Source: Curtobacterium oceanosedimentum
GTDB lineage: Bacteria; Actinomycetota; Actinomycetes; Actinomycetales; Microbacteriaceae
Direction: 5' to 3'
Assembly: GCF_020297365.1 (NCBI RefSeq)
Contig: NZ_JAIXIG010000004.1
Coordinates: forward strand, 1 to 64,000
DNA: 64,000 bases
Positions 1 to 8,254 of this stretch are shown here, one piece after another. The notes beneath the pieces were generated by a model that was given only the letters and a program-made list of their open reading frames with translations, searched no databases and had not been told where the DNA came from. Numbering within the stretch: the stretch's first letter is position 1; every line of letters starts with the position of its first letter. A program made the translations under genes and the position numbers.

Positions 1-127
1 TCCTGGCTCCTGCCCGGCTTCGTCGAGTCGCACGGCCACGTCGGCATCCACGAGGAAGCGAACGGCGAGGCCGGCAACGACACGAACGAGATGACCGGCC
101 CGAACATGGCCGGTGTCCGGGCGATCG
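1..127. repeat. Exact 127-bp direct copy of an internal piece of the next gene
   Basis: Bases 1-127 are identical to 309-435, inside the amidohydrolase gene. The match stops abruptly at base 128, 25 bp before that gene's ATG. Read in the matching frame, the copy stays open and ends at a TGA (154-156) that overlaps the ATG of the full gene. Because the copy touches the left edge, a chimeric contig end is the simplest reading; a real partial duplication is the alternative. Confidence 0.9.
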
Positions 128-139
128 CCGACCCCCGCG

Positions 140-145
140 TACCGT
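140..145 (+). promoter_or_regulatory. Candidate -10 box TACCGT for the amidohydrolase gene
   Basis: TACCGT ends 7 bases before the ATG at 153, so a transcript would start at or next to the start codon (leaderless). No clear -35 is visible and there is no Shine-Dalgarno sequence. Confidence 0.4.
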
Positions 146-152
146 CGGTGTC

Positions 153-1352
153 ATGAGCAACTCCTTCGCGATCACCGGTGCCCACGTCGTCCCCGTCTCC
201 GCCCCCGCCTTCGACGGCGGCGCGGTCGTGGTGGAGGACGGCCGCATCACCGCCATCGGCCCGGACGTCACCCCGCCCGAGGGCATGACCGTCGTCGACG
301 CCTCCGGGTCCTGGCTCCTGCCCGGCTTCGTCGAGTCGCACGGCCACGTCGGCATCCACGAGGAAGCGAACGGCGAGGCCGGCAACGACACGAACGAGAT
401 GACCGGCCCGAACATGGCCGGTGTCCGGGCGATCGACGCGATCGACATCGACGACGAGGGCTTCCGCGACGCGCTGTCCGGCGGGATCACGAGCATCGTG
501 GTGAAGCCCGGATCCGGCAACCCGATCGGTGGTCAGAGCGTCGCGATCAAGACCTGGGGTGGTCGCACCATCGACGAGCAGCTCATCTCCGACTCGGTCA
601 GCGTGAAGAGCGCCCTCGGTGAGAACCCGAAGCGCGTGTACGGCGGCAAGGGCCAGACCCCCTCCACCCGGCTCGGCGTCGCGAAGATCATCCGCGACGC
701 GTTCGTCGAGGCGCAGGGCTACCGTGCCGCGCGCGACGCCGCCGAGGCGAAGGGCGAGCCGTTCACCCGCGACCTCACGAAGGAGACCCTGGTGCGCGTC
801 CTCGACGGCGAGCTCGTCTGGGACCAGCACACCCACCGCCACGACGACATCGCCACCGCGATCCGCCTGGCCGAGGAGTTCGGCTACCGACTCGTCGTCA
901 ACCACGGCACCGAGGCCCACAAGATCGCGGGCGTCCTGGCCGAGAAGGACATCCCGGTGATCTACGGCCCGCTCTTCACCAGCCGGTCGAAGGTCGAGCT
1001 CCGCGACCGCGGCATCCCGAACCTCGCCGCGATCGCAGCGGCGGGCGTGCGCGTCGCGATCACGACCGATGCGCCGGTCGTGCCGATCAACATGCTCGTC
1101 GACCAGGCGACCGCCGCCGTGAAGGAGGGCCTGCCGGCCCGCACCGCGCTCGAGGCGCTGACCGTCAACCCGGCGGACTTCCTCGGCCTGGGTGACCGCG
1201 TCGGTCGACTCGCCGAGGGACACGACGCCGACCTCGTGCTGTGGGACGGCGACCCGCTCGACGCGACCAGCCGCGCGACGCGCGTCTGGATCGACGGCAA
1301 GGCCGTCTTCGAGCACGTCGACGGCGTCGGCGTCACCACCCCGCGCTGGTAG
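153..1352 (+). CDS. Amidohydrolase family protein (imidazolonepropionase/dihydroorotase-like)
   Basis: A 399-residue cytosolic metal-dependent hydrolase of the amidohydrolase superfamily. The N-terminal beta-sandwich start (GAHVVPVSAP) leads into the metal motif HGH in VESHGHVG near residue 63. Further candidate ligands lie in VNHGTEAH near residue 250 and ITTDAPV near residue 308, and the C-terminus has the usual NPADFLGLGDRVGRLAEG and DADLVLWDGDP segment that closes the sandwich. Substrate cannot be read from the sequence; this group includes imidazolonepropionase-like and cyclic-amide hydrolases. It is a monocistronic plus-strand gene facing a minus-strand aminotransferase. Residues 53-94 are encoded by the piece duplicated at 1-127. 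Confidence 0.85.
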   Translation: MSNSFAITGAHVVPVSAPAFDGGAVVVEDGRITAIGPDVTPPEGMTVVDASGSWLLPGFVESHGHVGIHEEANGEAGNDTNEMTGPNMAGVRAIDAIDIDDEGFRDALSGGITSIVVKPGSGNPIGGQSVAIKTWGGRTIDEQLISDSVSVKSALGENPKRVYGGKGQTPSTRLGVAKIIRDAFVEAQGYRAARDAAEAKGEPFTRDLTKETLVRVLDGELVWDQHTHRHDDIATAIRLAEEFGYRLVVNHGTEAHKIAGVLAEKDIPVIYGPLFTSRSKVELRDRGIPNLAAIAAAGVRVAITTDAPVVPINMLVDQATAAVKEGLPARTALEALTVNPADFLGLGDRVGRLAEGHDADLVLWDGDPLDATSRATRVWIDGKAVFEHVDGVGVTTPRW

Positions 1353-1369
1353 CGAGCACGACACGGACT

Positions 1370-1401
1370 GGAGGCGCGGTGCCAGCTGGCACCGCGCCTC
1401 C
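1370..1401. repeat. 32-nt palindrome, family A copy 1
   Basis: Perfect 16+16 inverted repeat running from GGAGGCGCGGTGCCAG to its complement. It sits 18 bp past the amidohydrolase stop, where it could act as a terminator, but the same element recurs at six other places in the window. Confidence 0.85.
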
Positions 1402-1428
1402 CGTCCGTCGTGGGCTCACGCCGCCCCT

Positions 1429-1483
1429 CGCGGTGGGCGACACCGCTCGGGGCGCGCCGCCCCGTGGCGTGTCGCGCAGCGCG
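1429..1483. repeat. 55-nt imperfect palindrome, family C copy 1
   Basis: The left arm begins CGCGGTGGGCGACACC and the right arm ends with its imperfect complement, GGCGTGTCGCGCAGCGCG. It lies between convergent genes. A related element is at 23738-23791. Confidence 0.6.
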
Positions 1484-1501
1484 GAACGGCGCGGCGCGTC
1501 C

Positions 1502-2392
1502 TCAGACCTCGCGCGCCAGCAGGAAGTCGTTGATGCGCGTCGTCATCTCGGCGTCGATCGGTCGGGCGTCGCCGTCCACCGAGCGGATCGGCGCCGCCTG
1601 CCGCACGCTCGACACGAGCCAGAGCGCGTCCGCCGCCCGCAGGTCGGCGAGGGTGACGAGCTCGTACGCGGTCTCGATGCCCTGCTCCTCGGCGAAGCGG
1701 AACACGTCGGCCTGCGTCGTGCCGGCCAGAATCCCGATGTCGGTGCGGGGCGTGACGAGCCGGTCGCCGACCTGCATGATCAGGTTCGCGCGCGTGCCCT
1801 CGAGCACGTAGCCGTCGCTCGAGACGAACAGGGCGTCGTCGGCGCCACGGCGGGCGGCTTCGCGCAGGGCGGCCATGTTGACCGCGTAGGACAGCGTCTT
1901 CGCACCCTGCAGCAGCCACGGCGAGGTGCGCTCGACGTCGTGCCGGTACCCGCGGTCGAGCACGACGACGGAGATGCCCTCGGTGCGTGCAGCGGTCGAG
2001 TCGCCGGACGGTGCCGCGTAGACCCAGCCGGTCGGACGGTCGGTGCCCTCGACGCCGCGGGTCAGGACGGTCTTGACGAACGCCTCGCGCACCGGGTCGA
2101 GGCGGGCGCACACGGCCTCGATCGCCTGCCGCCACGCGTCGGTGTCCGGGGCGGGCAGGTCGAGCATCGCGGCCGACCGGCCGAAGCGGGCGAGGTGCGC
2201 CTCGAGCGCCTGCGGACGGCCGTCGACCACCGTGATCGTCTCGAACACGCCGTCGCCCCGGACGAGGCCCAGGTCCTGCACCTGGATGTGCTCCTCGAGC
2301 GGCATCGACCAGGTCCAGGCGTCGGCCGCGGGGTCGTGCGGCGCAGCGTCGCGGGAGGGCTGGTTCAGGACGGCGAGCACGGTTTCGGTCAT
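1502..2392 (-). CDS. Aminotransferase class IV (aminodeoxychorismate lyase-like)
   Basis: A 296-residue PLP enzyme of fold type IV, the family of branched-chain aminotransferase, D-amino-acid transaminase and 4-amino-4-deoxychorismate lyase (PabC). The GDGVFETI segment near residue 45, the likely Schiff-base lysine in GAKTLSYAVN and the EGTRANL motif in DGYVLEGTRANL are all present. The start is the ATG of MTETVLAV; the open frame upstream is too basic and irregular to be coding. It converges on the amidohydrolase gene. A role in p-aminobenzoate and folate synthesis is plausible, but the substrate is not settled by sequence. Confidence 0.8.
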   Translation of the reverse strand: MTETVLAVLNQPSRDAAPHDPAADAWTWSMPLEEHIQVQDLGLVRGDGVFETITVVDGRPQALEAHLARFGRSAAMLDLPAPDTDAWRQAIEAVCARLDPVREAFVKTVLTRGVEGTDRPTGWVYAAPSGDSTAARTEGISVVVLDRGYRHDVERTSPWLLQGAKTLSYAVNMAALREAARRGADDALFVSSDGYVLEGTRANLIMQVGDRLVTPRTDIGILAGTTQADVFRFAEEQGIETAYELVTLADLRAADALWLVSSVRQAAPIRSVDGDARPIDAEMTTRINDFLLAREV

Positions 2393-2429
2393 GCGCCCAT
2401 CCAACCGCACGGCGGGTGGTCCGTGCCGG

Positions 2430-2780
2430 TCACCCGGCGTCCGGCAGGGCGCCGAGCAGTTTCCACACCGCCGGCGTGAGCTCCGGGTGCTGCAGGGCGA
2501 TCCGGCGCAGCCGGTGGTACTCCTCGCCCAGCGCCGTCCCGTGGCCGGACGACGGGTGCATCGACCACCGGGCGTCGCGTGCGCCGATGGCTTCGTCGAG
2601 GTCGACCGCGTCCGCGCGCAGGATGAGCACGACCTGCTCGTCGACGGTGGGGAGCGTCGGCATGAACTCCCACGGGTCCTCGCCCTGCCGGCTCCGGTGC
2701 TCGACGAGCATCGAGATCTCCTCGGCGGCTTCGGCGCGCAGCACTTCGAGGCTGCGCCCGGTCCTGCGGGGCTCAGCCAT
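2430..2780 (-). CDS. Hypothetical protein, 116 residues
   Basis: Not recognised. The start is taken at MAEPRRTG; an upstream in-frame ATG would extend the protein 29 residues through the NUDIX promoter and is unlikely. The protein is soluble and mostly helical by composition (LEVLRAEAAEEI, EEYHRLRRIALQHPEL), with no signal peptide or membrane segment. It is followed 37 bp later by the class IV aminotransferase on the same strand, so the two may be co-transcribed. The divergent NUDIX gene starts 65 bp away. Confidence 0.6.
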   Translation of the reverse strand: MAEPRRTGRSLEVLRAEAAEEISMLVEHRSRQGEDPWEFMPTLPTVDEQVVLILRADAVDLDEAIGARDARWSMHPSSGHGTALGEEYHRLRRIALQHPELTPAVWKLLGALPDAG

Positions 2781-2832
2781 GGTGCCCCCGCAGCCCGCCT
2801 GCCATGCATCGAGCGTACGACACTTCTTCGGC

Positions 2833-2838
2833 CACACT
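2833..2838 (+). promoter_or_regulatory. Candidate -10 box CACACT for the NUDIX gene
   Basis: CACACT lies exactly 6 bases before the GTG at 2845, which suggests a leaderless transcript. The first base deviates from the TANNNT pattern. Confidence 0.3.
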
Positions 2839-2844
2839 GGACCC

Positions 2845-3378
2845 GTGAGCCCCCGCGACGAGAGCAAGTCCCAGCACCCCCGGGTGGTCGTCGTCTACCT
2901 GCTCCGGGACGGCGCGGCCGGCCCCGAGGTCCTGCTCGGTGAGAAGCGTCGCGGCCTCGGCGAGGGCCGCGTGGTCGGTCCGGGCGGCAAGCGCGAGCCG
3001 GGTGAGTCGGCGGTCGACACCGCCGTGCGCGAGGTGCGGGAGGAGGTCGGCCTGCGTCTCGACGCGGCCGACCTGGAGGCCCGTGGCACGTTGGACTACC
3101 GGTTCCCGTACCGTCCGTCCTGGTCCCAGGTCTCGGACGTGTTCGTCTGCCGCCGCTGGCAGGGGGAGCCCGTCGGCTCCGACGAGCTCGAGCCGCGGTG
3201 GATCCCGGTCGACGCGGTGCCGTACGACGCGATGTGGGACGACGCCCGGTACTGGTTGCCCGGTGTGCTCGCGGGCGGGGCGGTCCGCGCCCGGTTCACC
3301 TTCGCCGAGGACGACGCGACCGTGGCCGGGTTCACCGGGACCGGGGTCGGTGCACCCGACCGACCGGAGCGGGGCTAG
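2845..3378 (+). CDS. NUDIX hydrolase, MTH1-like (probable 8-oxo-dGTP diphosphatase)
   Basis: A 177-residue cytosolic pyrophosphohydrolase. The NUDIX box is intact: G-x5-E starts in GGKREPGES near residue 50 and continues to REVREEVGL. The preceding EKRRGLGEGRVVGPGG resembles the MutT/MTH1 group that cleans oxidised nucleotides from the dNTP pool, so that role is inferred. The start is a GTG without a Shine-Dalgarno sequence but with a -10 box 6 bases upstream. Its stop overlaps the stop of the convergent membrane-protein gene. Confidence 0.85.
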   Translation: MSPRDESKSQHPRVVVVYLLRDGAAGPEVLLGEKRRGLGEGRVVGPGGKREPGESAVDTAVREVREEVGLRLDAADLEARGTLDYRFPYRPSWSQVSDVFVCRRWQGEPVGSDELEPRWIPVDAVPYDAMWDDARYWLPGVLAGGAVRARFTFAEDDATVAGFTGTGVGAPDRPERG

Positions 3379-3662
3379 CGCGTCGCCTGGGTGCGGGTGC
3401 TGCCGGTGCGGGCTTCCTCGGCGGCGGCGATGACGTCGGCGTCACCGCTCCGGCCGCCCAGGGGGCGCACGAAGAAGTCGATGATGCCGAAGACGATCGC
3501 GCCGATCATCGAGAACATCGCCCACCCGACGAACAGGCCGGCGGTGTTCCGGCCGTCGGCGGGCGCGAGCACCACGCTCGCGGCGTAGAAGCCGACCGTC
3601 AGCACGAGGAACACGACGACGACGGTGACGAGGACGCGGTGCCAGGTGATGCGGGGGTTCAT
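3375..3662 (-). CDS. Small two-helix membrane protein
   Basis: A 95-residue protein not assigned to a family. Two hydrophobic helices are clear: residues 10-32 (VLVTVVVVFLVLTVGFYAAS) and about 42-65 (GLFVGWAMFSMIGAIVFGII). The polar C-terminal tail is rich in Ala, Thr and Arg. It lies just downstream of, and on the same strand as, the ABC-2-like membrane gene (16 bp gap), so the two are probably one transcript. Confidence 0.65.
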   Translation of the reverse strand: MNPRITWHRVLVTVVVVFLVLTVGFYAASVVLAPADGRNTAGLFVGWAMFSMIGAIVFGIIDFFVRPLGGRSGDADVIAAAEEARTGSTRTQATR

Positions 3663-3678
3663 GCCCCCAGGATACGCG

Positions 3679-5085
3679 TCAGCGGTCCGCGTGCCGGCCG
3701 TGCTGCGCGGTGTCCGCTCGTGGTCCGGTCCGCTCCGCGGTGCGCTGCACGGCGATCCGTCCGGTGGGTGTCGGATCGGGTTCCAGACCGTCCCGGGCCC
3801 CGGTGAAGACGTCGCCCGCGGTGCGGTCGTCCTCCCAGTCGTCGTCGCGCAGCACGCTCAGGGTGCCGGTCTCGGTGGACGTCAGCCCGTGGCGCTCGAG
3901 CTCGGCGTCGCGCTGCTGGCCGAGGAACTCGCGGTTGGCGGTGTTGGCGTCCTGGAACATCGTGGTGCGGCCGGTGACGATCGCCCGGATCCGTCGGCGC
4001 TCCCACCACTTCTTGCCGAAGTACATGAGGACCAGACCGGCGCCCGCGTAACAGGCCATCGTCACCAGGCCACGGGTCGGACCGGGCCCGACGCCGTAGA
4101 CCTGGTGCTTGATCATGTCGACCATGCTCGACCCGACGACGACGTTGTTGAGCCAGGCGAACGGCTCGGGCATGAACCACTTCGGGTAGGCCCCACCGGA
4201 CGACGGCATGGACAGGAAGACGAAGCAGATCATCGCCGGGGCGGCGACGAACCGGCCGACGAAGTAGCTCAGACCGTTCACCGCCAGGCCGATCGCCACG
4301 ATCCACCCCCAGGCGATGAGGACGAGCACGACCCAGTGCCCGTGGATCGCACCGAGCACCGGTCCGGCGAGCGTGTTGGTGATGAGCGAGATGACCAGGC
4401 CGCCGACGACGATGACCGCCATCCGTGTGCGGTGGCGGAGCGGTCCGCCCATGATCCCGATGAACATCGCGACCATGTAGCCGCCGATGCACCAGGCGAG
4501 CATGACGTACATCGCGACGGTGCCGTACTCGTCCCACGCCGGCAACGGTGCGAGTTCGTTCACCTGCGGTGCCGCGACGCCCGCGCCGGTGAGCACCGCC
4601 GTCAAGGTGGCCGGCACCACGGTGGCGACCTGGAACTGGTGGGCGCTGGCCGTGAAGAACGCGTTGGACGATGGGTCGTACGCCACCGCCATCGACCCGC
4701 TCACCACGTCCCGCTTCGCCTGGGTGAGCGAGTCGTAGCTGTGGAAGACGAACTCACCCGGCAGCGCCTGCTGCACGGCCCGCACGAACCCGGGGTCGCT
4801 GCCGACCAGGGCGATCGGCACGTCGTGGGGGTGCGGCGCGTGGAAGGCGAACACGTAGCAGAGGCAGAAGCCGACGATGAAGAACAGCGGCATCCAGAGC
4901 TGCAGGCCGATGAGCTGCAGGGACGGGTGCAGCGTGGCGTACCACCGGCGGTAGGCGCTGTGCTGCCGTGGCGCGGGTACCGGGGCCTGGCGCGTGCCTC
5001 GTCGACCGGGCCGTGCCGCTCTGGCTCCGCCGGGGCGCTCCGGCACGTCGTCGTTCCTGGGGACGTCGTTCCGCGGCGTGCTCAC
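3679..5085 (-). CDS. ABC-2/YhgE-like integral membrane protein
   Basis: A 468-residue protein with the layout of ABC-2-type permeases and the YhgE/Pip group. After a basic disordered N-terminus (residues 1-45) there is a first membrane helix (about 60-82), an extracellular domain of about 90 residues (83-180), then about five hydrophobic segments between 190 and 370, and a charged cytoplasmic tail of about 95 residues. No ATP-binding partner is adjacent, so it is either an orphan permease or a YhgE-like envelope protein. Function is not assigned. Confidence 0.65.
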   Translation of the reverse strand: MSTPRNDVPRNDDVPERPGGARAARPGRRGTRQAPVPAPRQHSAYRRWYATLHPSLQLIGLQLWMPLFFIVGFCLCYVFAFHAPHPHDVPIALVGSDPGFVRAVQQALPGEFVFHSYDSLTQAKRDVVSGSMAVAYDPSSNAFFTASAHQFQVATVVPATLTAVLTGAGVAAPQVNELAPLPAWDEYGTVAMYVMLAWCIGGYMVAMFIGIMGGPLRHRTRMAVIVVGGLVISLITNTLAGPVLGAIHGHWVVLVLIAWGWIVAIGLAVNGLSYFVGRFVAAPAMICFVFLSMPSSGGAYPKWFMPEPFAWLNNVVVGSSMVDMIKHQVYGVGPGPTRGLVTMACYAGAGLVLMYFGKKWWERRRIRAIVTGRTTMFQDANTANREFLGQQRDAELERHGLTSTETGTLSVLRDDDWEDDRTAGDVFTGARDGLEPDPTPTGRIAVQRTAERTGPRADTAQHGRHADR

Positions 5086-5137
5086 TCGGCGCTCTGCTCC
5101 TGGTCTCGATCGGAGCGCCAGGATACGCCCGGGCCGG

Positions 5138-6826
5138 TCAGGAGCGGCTGCGCGAGGCCTGGGCCGAGTCCATCGCCAGCTCCTCGGCGTCCAGGGTGAC
5201 GAGCACGCGGCGCATGACCTCCTCGTCGAGGTTGCCCTTCTCGCGTTCCTCGAGCACGATCTCGCGCCGTCGGTCGAGCAGCTCGCGTCGGATGTCCTGG
5301 ATCTGCTCGCCGCGCAGTCGCGTCGGGGCGTTCCGCTCCTCGTCCGCTTCCTCCAGGGCGTCCTGACGGAACGTCTCGACCTGTCGTTCGAGCCGAGCCT
5401 TGAGACGGTTCACCACCGAGTCGACCGCAGCATCGCCGTACTGCTTCGACCAGGCCGGCCGGCGCTGCTCGAGCAGCTCGATCGCCGCCTCGGTCGTCCG
5501 CTGGTTCAGGCGCATCTCGCTGCGGACGTCCTCCTCGCCCTCCGCGGGGTCCTGCACCCTGAGAGCCCGGATCACGAACGGCAGGGTCAGGCCCTGCAGC
5601 AGGAGCGTCCCGACGGTGACGATGAACGCGATGACGAAGATGGTGTCCTGCGCCTTGATGTCGACCGGGTTGGCGACGACCGACACCGCGGCGGCGAGGG
5701 TCACCACGCCCCGCATCCCCGTCCACGAGATGACGGTGAGTTCCCGCCAGTTCAGCTTCGGCTCCGCCGTCCCGCGGATCCACCGCAGTGACGGGTGTCC
5801 GCGGGAGAGCCGGATGCGCAGGGGACGGAACCACCGCCCGTTGAACCGGTTCCGCACGTACGACTCGAACACGAACAGCGGCCGCACCAGGATCACCACG
5901 GCCAGCACGACGGCGGCGGCGGTCAGGGTCTGCCCGAGACTCCGCTCGCTCTCGACCAGGTCCTGCACCACCGTGTTGAGCTGCAGGCCGATGAGGGCGA
6001 AGACGAAGCCCTCGAGGATGACATCGATGCTCGTCCACAGCGGGCGTTCCTGCAGGCGGGTCGCGTAGCCCTCCTTCGGCGAGTTGTAGCCGATGTACAG
6101 GCCGGCGGTGACGACCGCGATGACACCGGAGCCGGACAGGTCCTCGGCCAGGATGTACGCCACGAACGGCAGCAGGATGCTCATGATCGTCTCGACCACG
6201 GGGTCGTTGATCCGCATCCGGATCCAGTGCACCGCGACACCGAGCACGATGCCGACCGCCAGGCCGACCCCGATCGCCAGGCCGAAGATGCCGAGGTCCT
6301 GCCAGACCGTCAGCGAAGTGCCGGCGGCGATCAGCGTGAACACCCGCACCAGGGTGAGCGAGGCCGCGTCGTTGATCAGGCTCTCGCCGGACAGCACCGT
6401 CATCACGCGGCGGGGGAGTCCGAGCTTCCGACCGATCGCGGCGGCGGACACGGCGTCCGGCGGCGCGACGATGGCACCGAGCAGGATCGCCGCGGGCCAG
6501 TCCATGTCCGGGATGATGATGTACGCCGCGAGCCCGACGGCGAGCGCGGTGATGATCACCAGGAAGATGCCGAGACGGCGGATCTGCTTGATCGACTGCC
6601 GGAAGCTCTGCCACGACACGTCGAGCGCCGCGGAGTAGAGCAGCGGCGGCAGGATCACCGTGAGGATGACCTCGGAGTCGATCTCGATGGGTGGCAGCCC
6701 GGGCAGGAAGGACGCCGCCAGTGCGACGGCGGTCACCAGCAGCGGCGCCGGCAGCCCCTTCGCCCGAGCGAACCCGGTCACCGCGAGCGATCCGACCAAC
6801 AGGATGAGGAGCTCGACGGTGTCCAT
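5138..6826 (-). CDS. CPA1-family Na+/H+ antiporter
   Basis: A 562-residue monovalent cation/proton antiporter. About twelve hydrophobic segments fill residues 1-410. The family ion-binding motif is in LGAIVAPPDAVSAAAIGRKLG and the conserved SGESLINDAASL follows. A charged cytoplasmic C-terminus of about 150 residues (rich in Glu, Arg and Leu, likely coiled) is typical of NhaP/NHE-like members. I chose the second ATG (MDTVEL): GGGAGG lies 9 bases before it but only about 1 base before the upstream ATG at 6835. It is divergent from the phosphate transporter gene across a 116-bp gap that holds the PHO-box-like repeat. Confidence 0.9.
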   Translation of the reverse strand: MDTVELLILLVGSLAVTGFARAKGLPAPLLVTAVALAASFLPGLPPIEIDSEVILTVILPPLLYSAALDVSWQSFRQSIKQIRRLGIFLVIITALAVGLAAYIIIPDMDWPAAILLGAIVAPPDAVSAAAIGRKLGLPRRVMTVLSGESLINDAASLTLVRVFTLIAAGTSLTVWQDLGIFGLAIGVGLAVGIVLGVAVHWIRMRINDPVVETIMSILLPFVAYILAEDLSGSGVIAVVTAGLYIGYNSPKEGYATRLQERPLWTSIDVILEGFVFALIGLQLNTVVQDLVESERSLGQTLTAAAVVLAVVILVRPLFVFESYVRNRFNGRWFRPLRIRLSRGHPSLRWIRGTAEPKLNWRELTVISWTGMRGVVTLAAAVSVVANPVDIKAQDTIFVIAFIVTVGTLLLQGLTLPFVIRALRVQDPAEGEEDVRSEMRLNQRTTEAAIELLEQRRPAWSKQYGDAAVDSVVNRLKARLERQVETFRQDALEEADEERNAPTRLRGEQIQDIRRELLDRRREIVLEEREKGNLDEEVMRRVLVTLDAEELAMDSAQASRSRS

Positions 6827-6879
6827 GGCGTTCATCCTCCCATCCGGAAGGTTCCGAATCTGAACGACCCCGCAGGTCA

Positions 6880-6897
6880 GGTGAACGGACGGTGAAC
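6880..6897 (-). promoter_or_regulatory. PHO-box-like direct repeat (candidate PhoP site)
   Basis: On the minus strand GTTCACC occurs twice with an exact 11-base period (GTTCACCGTCC then GTTCACC). This is the layout of the Streptomyces PHO box, tandem 11-nt units built on GTTCACC, bound by phosphorylated PhoP. It ends 8 bp before the candidate -35 of the PiT gene, which suits an activator. Binding is inferred. Confidence 0.6.
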
Positions 6898-6905
6898 AGC
6901 AGGGT

Positions 6906-6934
6906 TTGTGCTCAGCCGCCCGGCCTGGGACACT
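6906..6934 (+). promoter_or_regulatory. Candidate promoter of the PiT gene (TTGTGC - 17 - GACACT)
   Basis: A -35-like TTGTGC (6906-6911) and a -10-like GACACT (6929-6934) are separated by 17 bp. The GTG start at 6943 follows 8 bases after the -10, so the transcript would be leaderless or nearly so. Confidence 0.45.
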
Positions 6935-6942
6935 TTCCCGCG

Positions 6943-8199
6943 GTGGACATCACACTCATAGTCGTCCTGGTCATCGCGTTGGCCCTCTTCTTCGACTTCA
7001 CAAACGGTTTTCACGACACCGCCAACGCGATGGCGACCCCGATCGCCACCGGCGCCATGAAGCCCAAGGTGGCGGTCACCGTCGCAGCGGTGCTCAACCT
7101 GGTCGGTGCGTTCCTCAGCACCGCGGTGGCGACGTCGATCTCGCACGGCCTCATCAACGAGGGCCCGGGCGGCGTCGCGATCTCGCCGGAGATGATCTTC
7201 GCGGGGCTCATCGGGGCGGTCGTGTGGAACATGATCACGTGGCTGCGCGGTCTGCCCTCGTCGTCCTCGCACGCGCTGTTCGGTGGGCTCATCGGTGCCG
7301 CGATCGTCGGCGCCGGGTTCGACTCCGTCAACTACGCCGCGCTGCTCACCGTCGTCATCATCCCGGCGTTCGCGTCGCCCGTGATCGCCGCGCTCGTGTC
7401 GCTCCTGTCGACCCGCATCGCGTACCGGATCACGAAGCGGCCGGTGTTCCCGAACGAGCGTGGGGGCTTCCGCATCGGGCAGATCTTCACCAGCTCGATG
7501 GTGTCGCTCGCGCACGGCACGAACGACGCGCAGAAGACGATGGGTGTCATCACCCTGACGCTCATCGCCTCGGGCGCGCAGTCGTCCGACCAGGGCGTGC
7601 AGTTCTGGGTCGTCGTCGCCTGTGCCCTCGCGATCGCGCTCGGCACCTACACCGGCGGGTGGCGCATCATCCGCACCCTCGGCTCCGGCATCACCGAGAT
7701 CCGCGCGACGCAGGGCTTCGCCGCCGAAGCGTCGACCGCCGCGACGATCCTGGCCTCGAGCCACCTCGGCTTCGCGCTGTCCACCACACAGGTGTCCTCC
7801 GGGTCGATCATCGGTGCCGGCCTCGGTCGCCGCGGCTCGAAGATCCAGTGGTCCACCGCCGGCAAGATCGTCATCGCCTGGTTCATCACCCTGCCCGCCG
7901 CCGCGGCCGTGGGCGCCGTCGCCTCGGGCATCGCCCGCCTGGGCGTCGGCGGGCTCGTCGTCGACGCGGTCGTCGGTGCCGCCGTGATCCTCGGGCTGTA
8001 CCTGTGGTCGCTCCGGAAGCCGCACGAGCAGGCCGCCGCGATCGAGGTCGACGTCGCCGCGAACGCCGTCCTGACGCGCAAGGAGCTGCGCGACATGCAG
8101 CGCAAGAAGCGCGCGGACGCCGTCGCCCAGCGCCGTGCCGAGCTGAGCCGCGAGCGCACGCTCCGGCGCATGGCCGCCCGCAAGGGAGGCCGCCGATGA
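6943..8199 (+). CDS. pit: PiT-family inorganic phosphate transporter
   Basis: A 418-residue low-affinity phosphate symporter of the inner membrane. Both halves of the PiT signature are present: FTNGFHDTANAMATP near residue 20 and AHGTNDAQKTMG near residue 190. The inverted-topology halves are joined by a loop around residues 150-185, and the highly basic cytoplasmic tail (RKELRDMQRKKRADAVAQRR) ends the protein. The GTG of VDITLIV was chosen; upstream residues would not be membrane-like and would run through the promoter. The PHO-box-like repeat in front suggests PhoP control. Confidence 0.92.
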   Translation: MDITLIVVLVIALALFFDFTNGFHDTANAMATPIATGAMKPKVAVTVAAVLNLVGAFLSTAVATSISHGLINEGPGGVAISPEMIFAGLIGAVVWNMITWLRGLPSSSSHALFGGLIGAAIVGAGFDSVNYAALLTVVIIPAFASPVIAALVSLLSTRIAYRITKRPVFPNERGGFRIGQIFTSSMVSLAHGTNDAQKTMGVITLTLIASGAQSSDQGVQFWVVVACALAIALGTYTGGWRIIRTLGSGITEIRATQGFAAEASTAATILASSHLGFALSTTQVSSGSIIGAGLGRRGSKIQWSTAGKIVIAWFITLPAAAAVGAVASGIARLGVGGLVVDAVVGAAVILGLYLWSLRKPHEQAAAIEVDVAANAVLTRKELRDMQRKKRADAVAQRRAELSRERTLRRMAARKGGRR

Positions 8200-8254
8200 T
8201 GGGGATCACGATCGGCGGACGCTGCTCCGCCGTCCTCGAGGGTGGAGACCGCTG

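Noticed and set aside
3679..5085. Complete ABC exporter operon
   Set aside because: No ATP-binding gene lies beside the permease-like protein; its neighbours are a small membrane protein and an antiporter.
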